A stretch of 64,000 nucleotides of DNA from Clostridiales bacterium (GTDB lineage Bacteria > Bacillota > Clostridia > Christensenellales > Borkfalkiaceae): positions 1-64,000 of the forward strand of contig SVHT01000001.1 in NCBI GenBank assembly GCA_015055615.1. Reading direction: 5' to 3'. Of the stretch, positions 27,054 through 34,673 are shown piece after piece. Under the pieces are notes generated by a model. The model saw nothing but the letters and a program-made list of their open reading frames with translations, searched no databases and was not told the origin of the DNA. The first letter of the stretch is position 1, and the number at the start of each line of letters is the position of its first letter. Made by a program: the position numbers and the translations under genes.

Positions 27054-28886
27054 ATGGCAGACGGAGTGAAAAAAATCGATTTTAGCCGCAAGCGCATCGC
27101 GCATCTTGCGGACAAATATTATAATGAGGGGAAATATATTCCTGCTCTCCGTTTGGCATATAAGGAATTGCTTGAACACGGCGGAGATCCTGACGTTTAC
27201 GCGCGCTTTGCGGACATATACGAGGCAATGGGCTTGCAGGGCTCTGCAATTAATTGTTATTTTCGCTTTTTGGACGTGGCAGAAGAGCAAGATTTGCCCG
27301 ATATTTACGAGGGACTTGCCGCCAATTTTTTAAGCATTGGCAACGAGAGCCAGTCGGCTTTTTATTATAATAAGTTAATTGACGTGGACGATACCTTGCC
27401 CGAAGAGACGAAATTTGACATAGCCGAGGCGTTTTCCACGGCGAAAAAGGATAAATTCCGTTTTGTATATCCGCCGAAACTTGCTGATTATTCCAAGGAA
27501 ATGAGCGTGGGCTCTAAGGCGTTAAAGGCGGGCGATTGCAATCGCGCTATCGAGGAGTTTTCCAAGGTCGCGCAAGGGGCGAAGGAGTATCCCTCGGCGA
27601 AGGAAATGCAGGCGGTTGCCCACTTGCTTGCGGGGGAAACGGATTTGGCGGAGCAGAGCTGTTTGGATTTGTTATCGGTTGCGCCCGACGACGTGCGTGC
27701 GCAGGCGACGCTTGCGGCGGTGTATTTGGAACAAGGTCGCAAAGAGGACAGCCTTACTTTGGCGAAAAAGCTTGCCGCGCAAGAGCAGGAAAATGCGGAC
27801 GATTTATATAAAGTCGCGACGGTTTGTTGCGAAAACGAGCTCCACGAAGAGGCGTATCAAAAATTCAAGCTTCTCGAAAAGAAAATGCCCTATGATGGCA
27901 GAATGCTTTATTTTCAAGCGGTTGCCGCCTATAAAAGCGGACGATTGGCGGAGGCGGAAAAGGTTTTGGACGACCTTTGTTCGATTTATACGGACGCGGA
28001 AGTTGCCAAATACTATTTAAAGGAATTGCGCGCGTATCGCGAGGCGTTGGAAGAGGCGAAAACCGGCAAGAAATTTGAAAACGAGCCCTTTGATACGGAT
28101 ATGCCCGACGTGCCCGAATTTACCTATTTTTACCACTTGCCCCAAGAAGAGCGGGAGGCTCGTTGCGCCGCCTTGCTCAAAATAGGGGACAGTCCTAAGG
28201 ACGAGGCGCAAATTTTCGGTTTGCTTGCCTTGCACGACGGATATTTTCAATGGTGTTTTGACGAAATGGACGGTGGCGACCACGATTTGCAATACCTTGG
28301 CTTGGTAACGGCAATCCACGTGGGCGCGGACGAGTTCGTGCGGGACGTATTGCTTGATTTTGAGGTTGCGGACGTGCTGAAAATCGAGGCGTTGCGCTTG
28401 CTTTTGGAACGCAACGAGGATATGGACGTGGGGGTTGTATTATGCAGTATTTACCGCCGTATACCCTTGCTCCGCATCAAAATCGGCAGAAAACGCCGTA
28501 AAAAGTTTATAGAAAGTTACGCGAAGGTAGCCTCAAAATTTGTCGCAATTAGCGATAATCACGGAAAAAAGATCGCCGCGGCGGCAGAAAAGCTCTACCG
28601 CGCTTTGGAACGACAAGAGGCGCTTGATTTGGTGGATAACGACGACGATTGCGCTTGCGCTATTTTCCTTGCGTCGGGGCTTAAAGAGCTTGGTAGGGAT
28701 ATGCCTATGATTGCCTCGGCGTTTGACGCTAATTTGGATAGAGTGCGCGTGTTGATGAGCTACGTCGTGACGGAAAATATGCCCTCGCAAATACGACAAA
28801 ATACGCAAACGGTGGCAGACGTATCGCAATCAAGCGAGAAAGAAGAGGAAAAGAACACGGAAGAAAACGGAGAGGATAACCAATGA
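27054..28886 (+). CDS. TPR-repeat protein of unknown function
   Basis: A 610-residue soluble protein. The start is the ATG at 27054 behind GGAAAGG; upstream in-frame sequence overlaps hslO. Tetratricopeptide-like helix pairs cover ~15-370, e.g. EGKYIPALRLAYKELLEHG, AGDCNRAIEEFSKVA, ADDLYKVATVCCENELHEEAYQ and SGRLAEAEKVLDDL. A second helical region (~390-560) is less clearly repetitive, and the tail is acidic (EKEEEKNTEENGEDNQ). No signal peptide or membrane segment. Its stop overlaps the next gene (ATGA), so the two are translationally coupled and probably act together. Partner unknown. Confidence 0.75.
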   Translation: MADGVKKIDFSRKRIAHLADKYYNEGKYIPALRLAYKELLEHGGDPDVYARFADIYEAMGLQGSAINCYFRFLDVAEEQDLPDIYEGLAANFLSIGNESQSAFYYNKLIDVDDTLPEETKFDIAEAFSTAKKDKFRFVYPPKLADYSKEMSVGSKALKAGDCNRAIEEFSKVAQGAKEYPSAKEMQAVAHLLAGETDLAEQSCLDLLSVAPDDVRAQATLAAVYLEQGRKEDSLTLAKKLAAQEQENADDLYKVATVCCENELHEEAYQKFKLLEKKMPYDGRMLYFQAVAAYKSGRLAEAEKVLDDLCSIYTDAEVAKYYLKELRAYREALEEAKTGKKFENEPFDTDMPDVPEFTYFYHLPQEEREARCAALLKIGDSPKDEAQIFGLLALHDGYFQWCFDEMDGGDHDLQYLGLVTAIHVGADEFVRDVLLDFEVADVLKIEALRLLLERNEDMDVGVVLCSIYRRIPLLRIKIGRKRRKKFIESYAKVASKFVAISDNHGKKIAAAAEKLYRALERQEALDLVDNDDDCACAIFLASGLKELGRDMPMIASAFDANLDRVRVLMSYVVTENMPSQIRQNTQTVADVSQSSEKEEEKNTEENGEDNQ

Positions 28887-29710
28887 AATTAATTGATTTT
28901 GACGGGCTTTTCGACGAAAAATTGGCGCAATATATGTCGGAAAATAAAAATAAGCACTCGGAAAAGCAATGGGAGGATATTATCCCCAAATTGTATAAAA
29001 AATTCGGGGATACCCGTATTCCGAAAATTGGTTGCACACCTAAGGAATATTATGCCCGTATGACGGATAGCGAATTGGTGGAAACGTTGTCGGCGCATTT
29101 GGCGCAAGATGTGCCCGTGTCCGAGTTTTTGTGCAACGAAATTGAAAACCGTGGCGAGGTAGAAACCTTGTTGCCTATGCTAAACAGCGACGACGCGCAG
29201 ACCGTATCGTATGCAATCAACCTAATTGGCGACGATGCGCGTGCCTTTAACGAGTATTTTGCCATTTTAAAAGAGGGGCGTTTGGACGAAGATATTCGCA
29301 GCGATTTAGCTGACATTTTACATTTGCACGCAGATGAGGTGAAGGCACAGGCGCTTGCGATTTATCGCGAAGGAAAAGCGAAAACGTATATGCTTGAAAT
29401 TTTGTCGCGCGTATGCGAACGCTCGGACGAAGTGTACGGGCTATTGTTGGACGCCTTTCACGCCGCAGACGATTGTTCGGTGTACGCTGGATATTTGGCA
29501 ACGTATGGGGACGAGCGCGCTCTGCCTATTTTGCTCCGCCGTATAGAGGATAGAAGTATCGGTTTTGTGGAATTTCAAGAGTTGAAATATGCAATCGAGG
29601 CATTGGGAGGCGAATACAACGAACCGCGCGATTTTTCAAACGATAAAGATTATTTAGCAATAGAGGTGGCGTCGGCAAAAGCGGCGCAATCGGACGAGAT
29701 AAAAAGCTGA
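28883..29710 (+). CDS. HEAT-like helical repeat protein of unknown function
   Basis: A 275-residue soluble protein that is almost entirely predicted helix. Repeating pairs such as EVETLLPMLNSDDAQTVSYA, EDIRSDLADILHLHADEV and YGDERALPILLRRIEDRSIG resemble HEAT/PBS-lyase-type repeats. It starts inside the stop codon of the TPR gene and is followed by a terminator. I do not recognise a named family. The TPR/HEAT pair suggests a scaffold complex. Confidence 0.6.
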   Translation: MKLIDFDGLFDEKLAQYMSENKNKHSEKQWEDIIPKLYKKFGDTRIPKIGCTPKEYYARMTDSELVETLSAHLAQDVPVSEFLCNEIENRGEVETLLPMLNSDDAQTVSYAINLIGDDARAFNEYFAILKEGRLDEDIRSDLADILHLHADEVKAQALAIYREGKAKTYMLEILSRVCERSDEVYGLLLDAFHAADDCSVYAGYLATYGDERALPILLRRIEDRSIGFVEFQELKYAIEALGGEYNEPRDFSNDKDYLAIEVASAKAAQSDEIKS

Positions 29711-29748
29711 TAAAAGAAAAAGCGACAAAAAAAGAATAATGAAAAAAT

Positions 29749-29796
29749 TCTCCGCATATAGTAAACCGTATAGGGTTTGCCTGCGGAGATTTTTTA
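29749..29796 (+). terminator. Terminator upstream of spoIVA
   Basis: TCTCCGCA (29749-29756) pairs with TGCGGAGA (29782-29789); an inner stem AAACC/GGTTT extends it, and a T-run follows. It separates the hslO-TPR-HEAT run from spoIVA. Confidence 0.8.
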
Positions 29797-29870
29797 TGCC
29801 CAAAACGGTCGTGAATTCGACACGTATAGGGGGTTTTCGCATAATAAGACGGCAATCAAGGGAGGCGTTG

Positions 29871-31340
29871 ATGGAAAATTACAGCGTATACGAAGACATT
29901 GCCCACCGCACGGGCGGCGATATTTACATAGGCGTAGTCGGTCCTGTGCGGACGGGAAAATCTACCTTTATCAAACGAGTGATGGAAACGCTCGTGATTC
30001 CGTCTGCGGACGAGAAATTCCGCGCGGAAATGACGGATGAATTGCCACAAGCGGCAGCAGGGAAAACTGTGATGACGACCGAGCCGAAGTTTGTGCCCGC
30101 TACGGCGGCAAAAATTACGGTTGCGAAGGGCGCAGACGTGTCGGTGCGTTTGGTCGATTGCGTAGGTTTTGCCGTGGATGGCGCAAACGGTTTTGAGGAA
30201 GAGGGAACGCCTCGCCTTGTAAACACGCCGTGGAGCGCCGAACCTATGCCCTTTGAAACGGCGGCTGCTGTTGGCACGGAAAAGGTGATTAAGGACCATT
30301 CCACGATAGGTGTTTTGGTGACGACGGACGGGAGTATTTCCGATATCCCACGCGAAAATTACGTTGTCGCAGAGGAGCGCGCCGTCAAGGAATTAAAAGA
30401 AATTGACAAACCGTTTGTGGTGTTGCTCAACTGTAAAAAACCGTCTGCGGTTGCATCGCTGAAAAAGAGCCTTGAAGAGAAATACGGGGTACCCGTGGTC
30501 GCGATGAACGTGGAAAAGATGGGCGAAAACGAGATTTTAGAGCTTTTTAAAAAGATACTCTTCGAGTTCCCCGTTACCCGCATTGACGTGAAAATACCGA
30601 AGTGGTTGCAGACGTTTGCGGAAAATCATACGGCGGTGGACGGCGTGCTTTGCGAGATAAAAAAGGTGGCGAGTAATATCCGTAAAATGCGCGATTGTTT
30701 TGCGTTGGAAAAACTCTTTGACGAGGGGGCAAATTACCTTAATCCCAGCGAGGTCCGTATGGATTTGGGCAAGGGTAGGGCGGAGATTACCGTTGCGACC
30801 AAGGAAGAGTTTTTCTATCAGACGATCAGCGAAACTTGCGGCGAAGAATTGCGCGACCACCTCTCGCTTATGCAGTATTTGCAGGCGGTTGCAGGGATTA
30901 AAAAGGAATACGAAAAGGTAAAGGACGCCCTGAAAGACGCGCAGGAAAACGGGTATGGTATCGTGTATCCAAGCGAGGAAGATTATACCCTCGAAACGCC
31001 GCGACTTGTCAAAAAAGGAGCAAGCTACGGCGTGGAATTTAGGGCGAAAGCCTGCGGTTATCATATTGTACGCGTGGACGTGACGGGGCAGATTAGTCCG
31101 ATTATCGGTTCGGAACAGCAAGGGAAAGACTTTGTGGACGAAACTTTGCAGGCGTATGAGGAGGGGCCGCAACGTGTATGGGAAACGAATATTTTCGGTA
31201 AATCCTTGCGCTCGCTAGTCGAAGGCGAAATGGCGGGTAAGAGCAACGCTATGCCCATGGAATTGCGTAAAAAAATGCGCCGTATCGTGACAAAAATTGT
31301 CAATGACGGAAAAACGAACGTATTTTGTCTGCTTTTTTAA
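29871..31340 (+). CDS. spoIVA: Stage IV sporulation protein A (coat morphogenetic ATPase)
   Basis: A 489-residue protein, close to B. subtilis SpoIVA (492). The start is the ATG at 29871 behind GGGAGG; longer readings run through the preceding terminator. The N-terminus YSVYEDIAHRTGGDIYIGVV and Walker A GPVRTGKSTFIKR are family signatures, with TTDGSISDIPRENY further on. The C-terminus ends FCLLF. SpoIVA polymerises on the outer forespore membrane by ATP hydrolysis and forms the base of the spore coat. It identifies the host as an endospore former. Confidence 0.96.
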   Translation: MENYSVYEDIAHRTGGDIYIGVVGPVRTGKSTFIKRVMETLVIPSADEKFRAEMTDELPQAAAGKTVMTTEPKFVPATAAKITVAKGADVSVRLVDCVGFAVDGANGFEEEGTPRLVNTPWSAEPMPFETAAAVGTEKVIKDHSTIGVLVTTDGSISDIPRENYVVAEERAVKELKEIDKPFVVLLNCKKPSAVASLKKSLEEKYGVPVVAMNVEKMGENEILELFKKILFEFPVTRIDVKIPKWLQTFAENHTAVDGVLCEIKKVASNIRKMRDCFALEKLFDEGANYLNPSEVRMDLGKGRAEITVATKEEFFYQTISETCGEELRDHLSLMQYLQAVAGIKKEYEKVKDALKDAQENGYGIVYPSEEDYTLETPRLVKKGASYGVEFRAKACGYHIVRVDVTGQISPIIGSEQQGKDFVDETLQAYEEGPQRVWETNIFGKSLRSLVEGEMAGKSNAMPMELRKKMRRIVTKIVNDGKTNVFCLLF

Positions 31341-31411
31341 AACGCAAAGACGGGAATAAAAGAAAGGGGGATGGGGCATACTCATTATAAAAGAAACCAC
31401 GGAGGTTTTTT

Positions 31412-31567
31412 ATGAGTAAAGCGTTAAAACCCAAAAAGGATAAAGTACCTAAAATCAGCGAAGAGGAATACGCGGCGTACCTTTCCGCGCTCAAAAGTAT
31501 GACGGAGGGCGGGGAGGGCGGAGAGGTGTCGGGCTCGGCAACGTCTGCAACGGATAAGCAAAAGTAA
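31412..31567 (+). CDS. Small hypothetical protein, 51 aa
   Basis: ATG at 31412 lies six bases after GGAGG (31401-31405) and the frame runs 51 codons to TAA at 31565-31567. A terminator follows at once. The protein is lysine-rich at the N-terminus (SKALKPKKDKVPKISEEEY) with a low-complexity Gly/Ser/Thr C-terminus (TEGGEGGEVSGSATSA). No membrane segment or cysteine. The tight ribosome site and dedicated terminator support a real gene. Its place behind spoIVA raises a sporulation link, which is inference. Confidence 0.6.
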   Translation: MSKALKPKKDKVPKISEEEYAAYLSALKSMTEGGEGGEVSGSATSATDKQK

Positions 31568-31573
31568 TGCAAA

Positions 31574-31605
31574 AAACGGGGAGCGAGCGAGTTTCCCGTT
31601 TTTTT
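31574..31605 (+). terminator. Terminator after the 51-aa ORF
   Basis: AAACGGG (31574-31580) pairs with CCCGTTT (31595-31601), followed by a T-run. Confidence 0.8.
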
Positions 31606-31666
31606 GCGGATAGAAAAAACTTTTTTCGAAAAAGCGAAAATTTTTTAAAAAATTGCAAAAAAACGG

Positions 31667-31695
31667 TTGACAAACCCGATAGTTTTTAGTATTAT
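31667..31695 (+). promoter_or_regulatory. Promoter of the tRNA cluster
   Basis: TTGACA (31667-31672), 17-base spacer, TATTAT (31690-31695), about 50 bases before the first tRNA. Confidence 0.8.
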
Positions 31696-31745
31696 ATTAA
31701 AGCTGTCTTGGATAGCGCACAAAAAAGCGTTGTGCAGGATTATAT

Positions 31746-31822
31746 CGCGGGGTGGAGCAGCTAGGTAGCTCGCCGGGCTCATAACCCGGAGGTCGCAGGT
31801 TCGAATCCCGCCCCCGCAACCA
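31746..31822 (+). tRNA. tRNA-fMet (CAT), initiator
   Basis: A 77-base cloverleaf with anticodon CAT and encoded CCA. Initiator marks are the unpaired C1-A72 at the top of the acceptor stem and the three G-C pairs of the anticodon stem (CCGGG...CCCGG). T-arm GGTTCGAATCC is present. Confidence 0.95.
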
Positions 31823-31825
31823 GAT

Positions 31826-31902
31826 GGCGGCGTAGCTTAGTTGGTTAGAGCGTCCGGTTCATACCCGGAAGGTCATAAGTTCGAATCTCATCGCCGCTAC
31901 CA
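31826..31902 (+). tRNA. tRNA-Met (CAT), elongator
   Basis: A 77-base cloverleaf with anticodon CAT (GGTTCATACCC) and encoded CCA. The acceptor stem GGCGGCG/CGCCGCT pairs fully with a G1-U72 wobble, unlike the initiator. tRNA-Ile2 also carries CAT, but the sequence looks like clostridial elongator Met. Confidence 0.9.
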
Positions 31903-31953
31903 AAGACAATACACGATTTATTCGTTACATATAGCGCTGAAAAGCGCAACGAC

Positions 31954-32028
31954 GGCCCGTTGGTCAAGCGGTTAAGACACCACCCTTTCACGGTGGTAAC
32001 ATGGGTTCGAGTCCCGTACGGGTCACCA
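31954..32028 (+). tRNA. tRNA-Glu (TTC)
   Basis: A 75-base cloverleaf, anticodon TTC within ACCCTTTCACGGT, acceptor GGCCCGT/ACGGGTC, T-arm GGGTTCGAGTCCC and encoded CCA. Its 3' end is copied in inverted orientation just downstream (32076-32090). Confidence 0.95.
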
Positions 32029-32075
32029 GCAAATTCCTAAATCGAACAGCGTTCGGTTTAGGAATTTTGCTTTTT
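32029..32075 (+). terminator. Terminator of the tRNA cluster
   Basis: 32029-32047 pairs with 32051-32070 (one bulge, one mismatch) over a 3-base loop, followed by T5. It starts directly after the tRNA-Glu CCA. Confidence 0.9.
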
Positions 32076-32212
32076 GGTGCCCCGTACGGGAATGGTGAAG
32101 AACACGTCGGTTCGCGCGAGGCGATTTATCGCCGACGCTCTCCGAGGGTTCCCTTTTAAGGGTGTCGGAGATTCCCGCAAAAAGGTTCGATTTAAGTTGG
32201 TTAAGGCTCACC
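32076..32212 (+). other. Structured non-coding tail after tRNA-Glu
   Basis: This stretch begins with GGTGCCCCGTACGGG, which matches the reverse complement of the tRNA-Glu 3' end at 14 of 15 positions. It then holds hairpins GGCGAT/ATCGCC and TCTCCGA/TCGGAGA (the latter with an inner CCCTT/AAGGG), and ends in a tRNA-like segment with GGTTCGA and CTCACCA. No protein is supported. It may be a stable small RNA or a decayed tRNA. Confidence 0.5.
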
Positions 32213-32251
32213 AGCAAAAAAGGATAGGCGTTTTGCCTATCCTTTTTTGCT
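32213..32251 (+). terminator. Perfect 17-bp terminator hairpin
   Basis: AGCAAAAAAGGATAGGC (32213-32229) pairs perfectly with GCCTATCCTTTTTTGCT (32235-32251) around GTTTT. Its A and T runs let it work in both directions, so it could also end the minus-strand PocR regulator transcript at 32335. Confidence 0.85.
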
Positions 32252-32334
32252 ACGTGCCCCCGTCGGGTGACACCAAAACTTAAGCGCCGCAGGCGCGCTC
32301 GCAAAAGTCAAGGTGTCGTGTTATGCTCGTATAG

Positions 32335-33177
32335 TTATGGATTGGATATAAAGAGTTTTTTATATTTATTAGGGGAGAAAGTGGTTTCTTTTTTAAACAC
32401 TTTTCCAAAATAGCTTGCATTGGCAAAACCTGTCAGTTCAGCCACTTTTTCAACGGTCATATTTTGTTCCAATAATTGTTTGGCTTTAGAAAGTCGTTTC
32501 GACAAAATATATTTTGAAATACTTAAATCGTAATTATTGATGGCAATGGAATGCAGTTTTGTACGAGATATAAAGAAAACTTTACAAAGAGTATCGGAGG
32601 TCAGATTTTTATCTAAGTTCGATTCGATATATTGGGATATACGGACGGCAAGGTCTTCATCATTCCACCTAATCCAGTTGGATATATGTAGATAGGAAGC
32701 AATCGCGTCAAGAATTTGCGCAGAAGCGTTAATTTTTTCAAGGCTTTCCGTGGCAATTTTTTTTAAGGCGCTTAAAGCTTCCGTTTTGGATAGACCGTAA
32801 TGAAGCGCTCTTTCAAGAGCTGTTTCAAGCGAACCGTCAAGGTTTTCTTTGGGTAACATGTGGGCAAGAATGACGTATCCTAAAACGCTATCGTTGAATT
32901 TAATTGGCGTAACGGCTTCCGTTAATCCGGCGTGACAAGTGTAAATATATAATCCGCGTCGTCTTTTGGATTCTTCAAAGGCCTTAATATCGCAATTACG
33001 GCAACCCTGTGCGCCGGCCTTTGAACGCCTGATTAACGCACAGTATTCCGGGGCGGTTTTGGGATATTCGGTAATTAGATTGAATTCGTTGTCGAAAACT
33101 GAAATTCGGATGCCGATTGCCGTATAAAAATTTTTGCAAAATTTATTCAAGTTATCAATATCAAATGCGGTAATCAT
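32335..33177 (-). CDS. PocR-domain AraC-family regulator
   Basis: A 280-residue regulator. The N-terminal PocR sensor-like domain (~10-130) has its cysteine-rich blocks YCALIRRSKAGAQGCRNCD and YTCHAGLTEAVTPI. A C-terminal AraC double helix-turn-helix (~185-278) includes MTVEKVAELTGFANASYFGKVFKK. PocR domains were named for the 1,2-propanediol regulator and bind small hydrocarbon or sugar derivatives. The gene is divergent from xylA-xylB, so it is the likely regulator of that operon. Both promoters lie in the 172-base gap. Confidence 0.85.
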   Translation of the reverse strand: MITAFDIDNLNKFCKNFYTAIGIRISVFDNEFNLITEYPKTAPEYCALIRRSKAGAQGCRNCDIKAFEESKRRRGLYIYTCHAGLTEAVTPIKFNDSVLGYVILAHMLPKENLDGSLETALERALHYGLSKTEALSALKKIATESLEKINASAQILDAIASYLHISNWIRWNDEDLAVRISQYIESNLDKNLTSDTLCKVFFISRTKLHSIAINNYDLSISKYILSKRLSKAKQLLEQNMTVEKVAELTGFANASYFGKVFKKETTFSPNKYKKLFISNP

Positions 33178-33210
33178 AATAAGTTCCTTGTGTGGCTTAT
33201 TCTATATGCT

Positions 33211-33239
33211 ATTATAACCAAAAACTGAACGATTGTCTA
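33211..33239 (-). promoter_or_regulatory. Promoter of the PocR/AraC regulator
   Basis: On the minus strand: TAGACA (33239-33234), 17-base spacer, TATAAT (33216-33211). Confidence 0.65.
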
Positions 33240-33291
33240 TCTTTTTTTTGAATAAATGAACAATTTTACTATATTTTTAAACAAATTGCCC

Positions 33292-33320
33292 TTGAAAGAT
33301 AATATGAAAAGTTTTATAAT
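33292..33320 (+). promoter_or_regulatory. xylA promoter
   Basis: TTGAAA (33292-33297), 17-base spacer, TATAAT (33315-33320), 30 bases before the xylA start. An AT-rich stretch upstream (33258-33286) could bind the divergent AraC-type regulator. Confidence 0.7.
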
Positions 33321-33349
33321 AATAAAAAGCTAAAAAGGTGGTGGTAGAT

Positions 33350-34666
33350 ATGGCAATATTCAATAATATCTCAAAAATTCAATATGAGGGCGCAAAAAGC
33401 AAAAACTCTTTGGCGTTCAAATACTATGATGCAGATAGAGTTATCATGGGCAAGAAGATGAAGGAGCATCTTCCTTTTGCGATGGCGTGGTGGCATAATC
33501 TCTGCGCAGGCGGTACGGATATGTTCGGTAGAAATACTGCCGATAAGTCTTTCGGTGCGGAAGTTGGAACGATGGAACACGCAAAAGCAAAGGTGGACGC
33601 TGGGTTTGAGTTTATGCAAAAACTCGGCATCGAATATTTTTGTTTTCACGACGTAGATATTGTTCCAGAAGCAGAGGATATTAAGGAGACGAATCGCCGT
33701 TTAGACGAAATTTCCGATTATATTCTTATCAAAATGCAAGAAACGGGTATCAAATGTCTTTGGGGCACGGCAAATATGTTCAGCAATCCTCGTTTCTGTA
33801 ACGGTGCAGGCTCGTCCAACAGCGCGGACGTGTTCGCGTTCGCTGCGGCGCAGGTTAAAAAGGCGCTGGATATTACCGTAAAGCTTGGCGGTAAGGGGTA
33901 CGTGTTCTGGGGCGGTAGAGAGGGGTATGAAACTTTGCTTAATACCGACGTGAAATTTGAACAGGAAAATATCGCTCGTCTTATGAAAATGGCGGTTGCG
34001 TACGGCAGAAGCATTGGTTTTACGGGTGATTTCTATATCGAACCCAAACCGAAGGAACCTATGAAACATCAATACGATTTCGACGCGGCGACCGCTATCG
34101 GGTTCCTTCGTCAATACGGCTTGGATAAAGATTTTAAGATGAATATCGAGGCGAACCACGCAACGCTTGCGGGGCATACCTTTGAGCATGATTTGCGCAT
34201 TTCCGCAATCAACGGAATGCTTGGTTCTATTGACGCGAACCAGGGCGATTATTTGCTTGGTTGGGATACCGATGAGTTCCCGTTCGACGTATACACCGCG
34301 ACGATGTGTATGTACGAAGTTCTGAAAGCGGGTGGCTTGACGGGCGGTTTTAACTTCGATGCAAAAAACCGCCGTCCTTCCTATACGGTAGAGGATATGT
34401 TCGAGGGGTATATTCTCGGTATGGACACCTTTGCGTTGGGCTTGATAAAAGCGGCAGAATTGATTGAGGACGGGCGCATTGATGAATTTATCGTAAAACG
34501 TTACGCAAGTTATCGTAAAACAGAAATGGGTAAGAAGATTTTGGCGAATGAAACAAGCTTGGAAGAATTGTCTGCTTATGCGGAGAAAATGGGCGCGCCT
34601 GCGCTTCCTGGTAGCGGAAAACAAGAAAATCTTCAAAATATTGTGAACAGTATATTGTTTGGTTAA
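33350..34666 (+). CDS. xylA: Xylose isomerase
   Basis: A 438-residue (beta/alpha)8 enzyme converting D-xylose to D-xylulose. The start is the ATG at 33350 behind AAGGTGGTGG. Family blocks are [29 protein letters not shown] (catalytic histidine), [33 protein letters not shown] (metal-binding glutamate) and [17 protein letters not shown]. The length suits the class II isomerases of Firmicutes. It heads the xylA-xylB-glycosidase operon. No xylose transporter is in the window. Confidence 0.97.
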   Translation: MAIFNNISKIQYEGAKSKNSLAFKYYDADRVIMGKKMKEHLPFAMAWWHNLCAGGTDMFGRNTADKSFGAEVGTMEHAKAKVDAGFEFMQKLGIEYFCFHDVDIVPEAEDIKETNRRLDEISDYILIKMQETGIKCLWGTANMFSNPRFCNGAGSSNSADVFAFAAAQVKKALDITVKLGGKGYVFWGGREGYETLLNTDVKFEQENIARLMKMAVAYGRSIGFTGDFYIEPKPKEPMKHQYDFDAATAIGFLRQYGLDKDFKMNIEANHATLAGHTFEHDLRISAINGMLGSIDANQGDYLLGWDTDEFPFDVYTATMCMYEVLKAGGLTGGFNFDAKNRRPSYTVEDMFEGYILGMDTFALGLIKAAELIEDGRIDEFIVKRYASYRKTEMGKKILANETSLEELSAYAEKMGAPALPGSGKQENLQNIVNSILFG

Positions 34667-34673
34667 TAATTTT

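Noticed and set aside
32023-32304. 93-codon minus-strand open frame across the tRNA-Glu tail.
   Set aside because: It runs through two terminators and structured repeats. Such frames next to tRNA tails are probably spurious.
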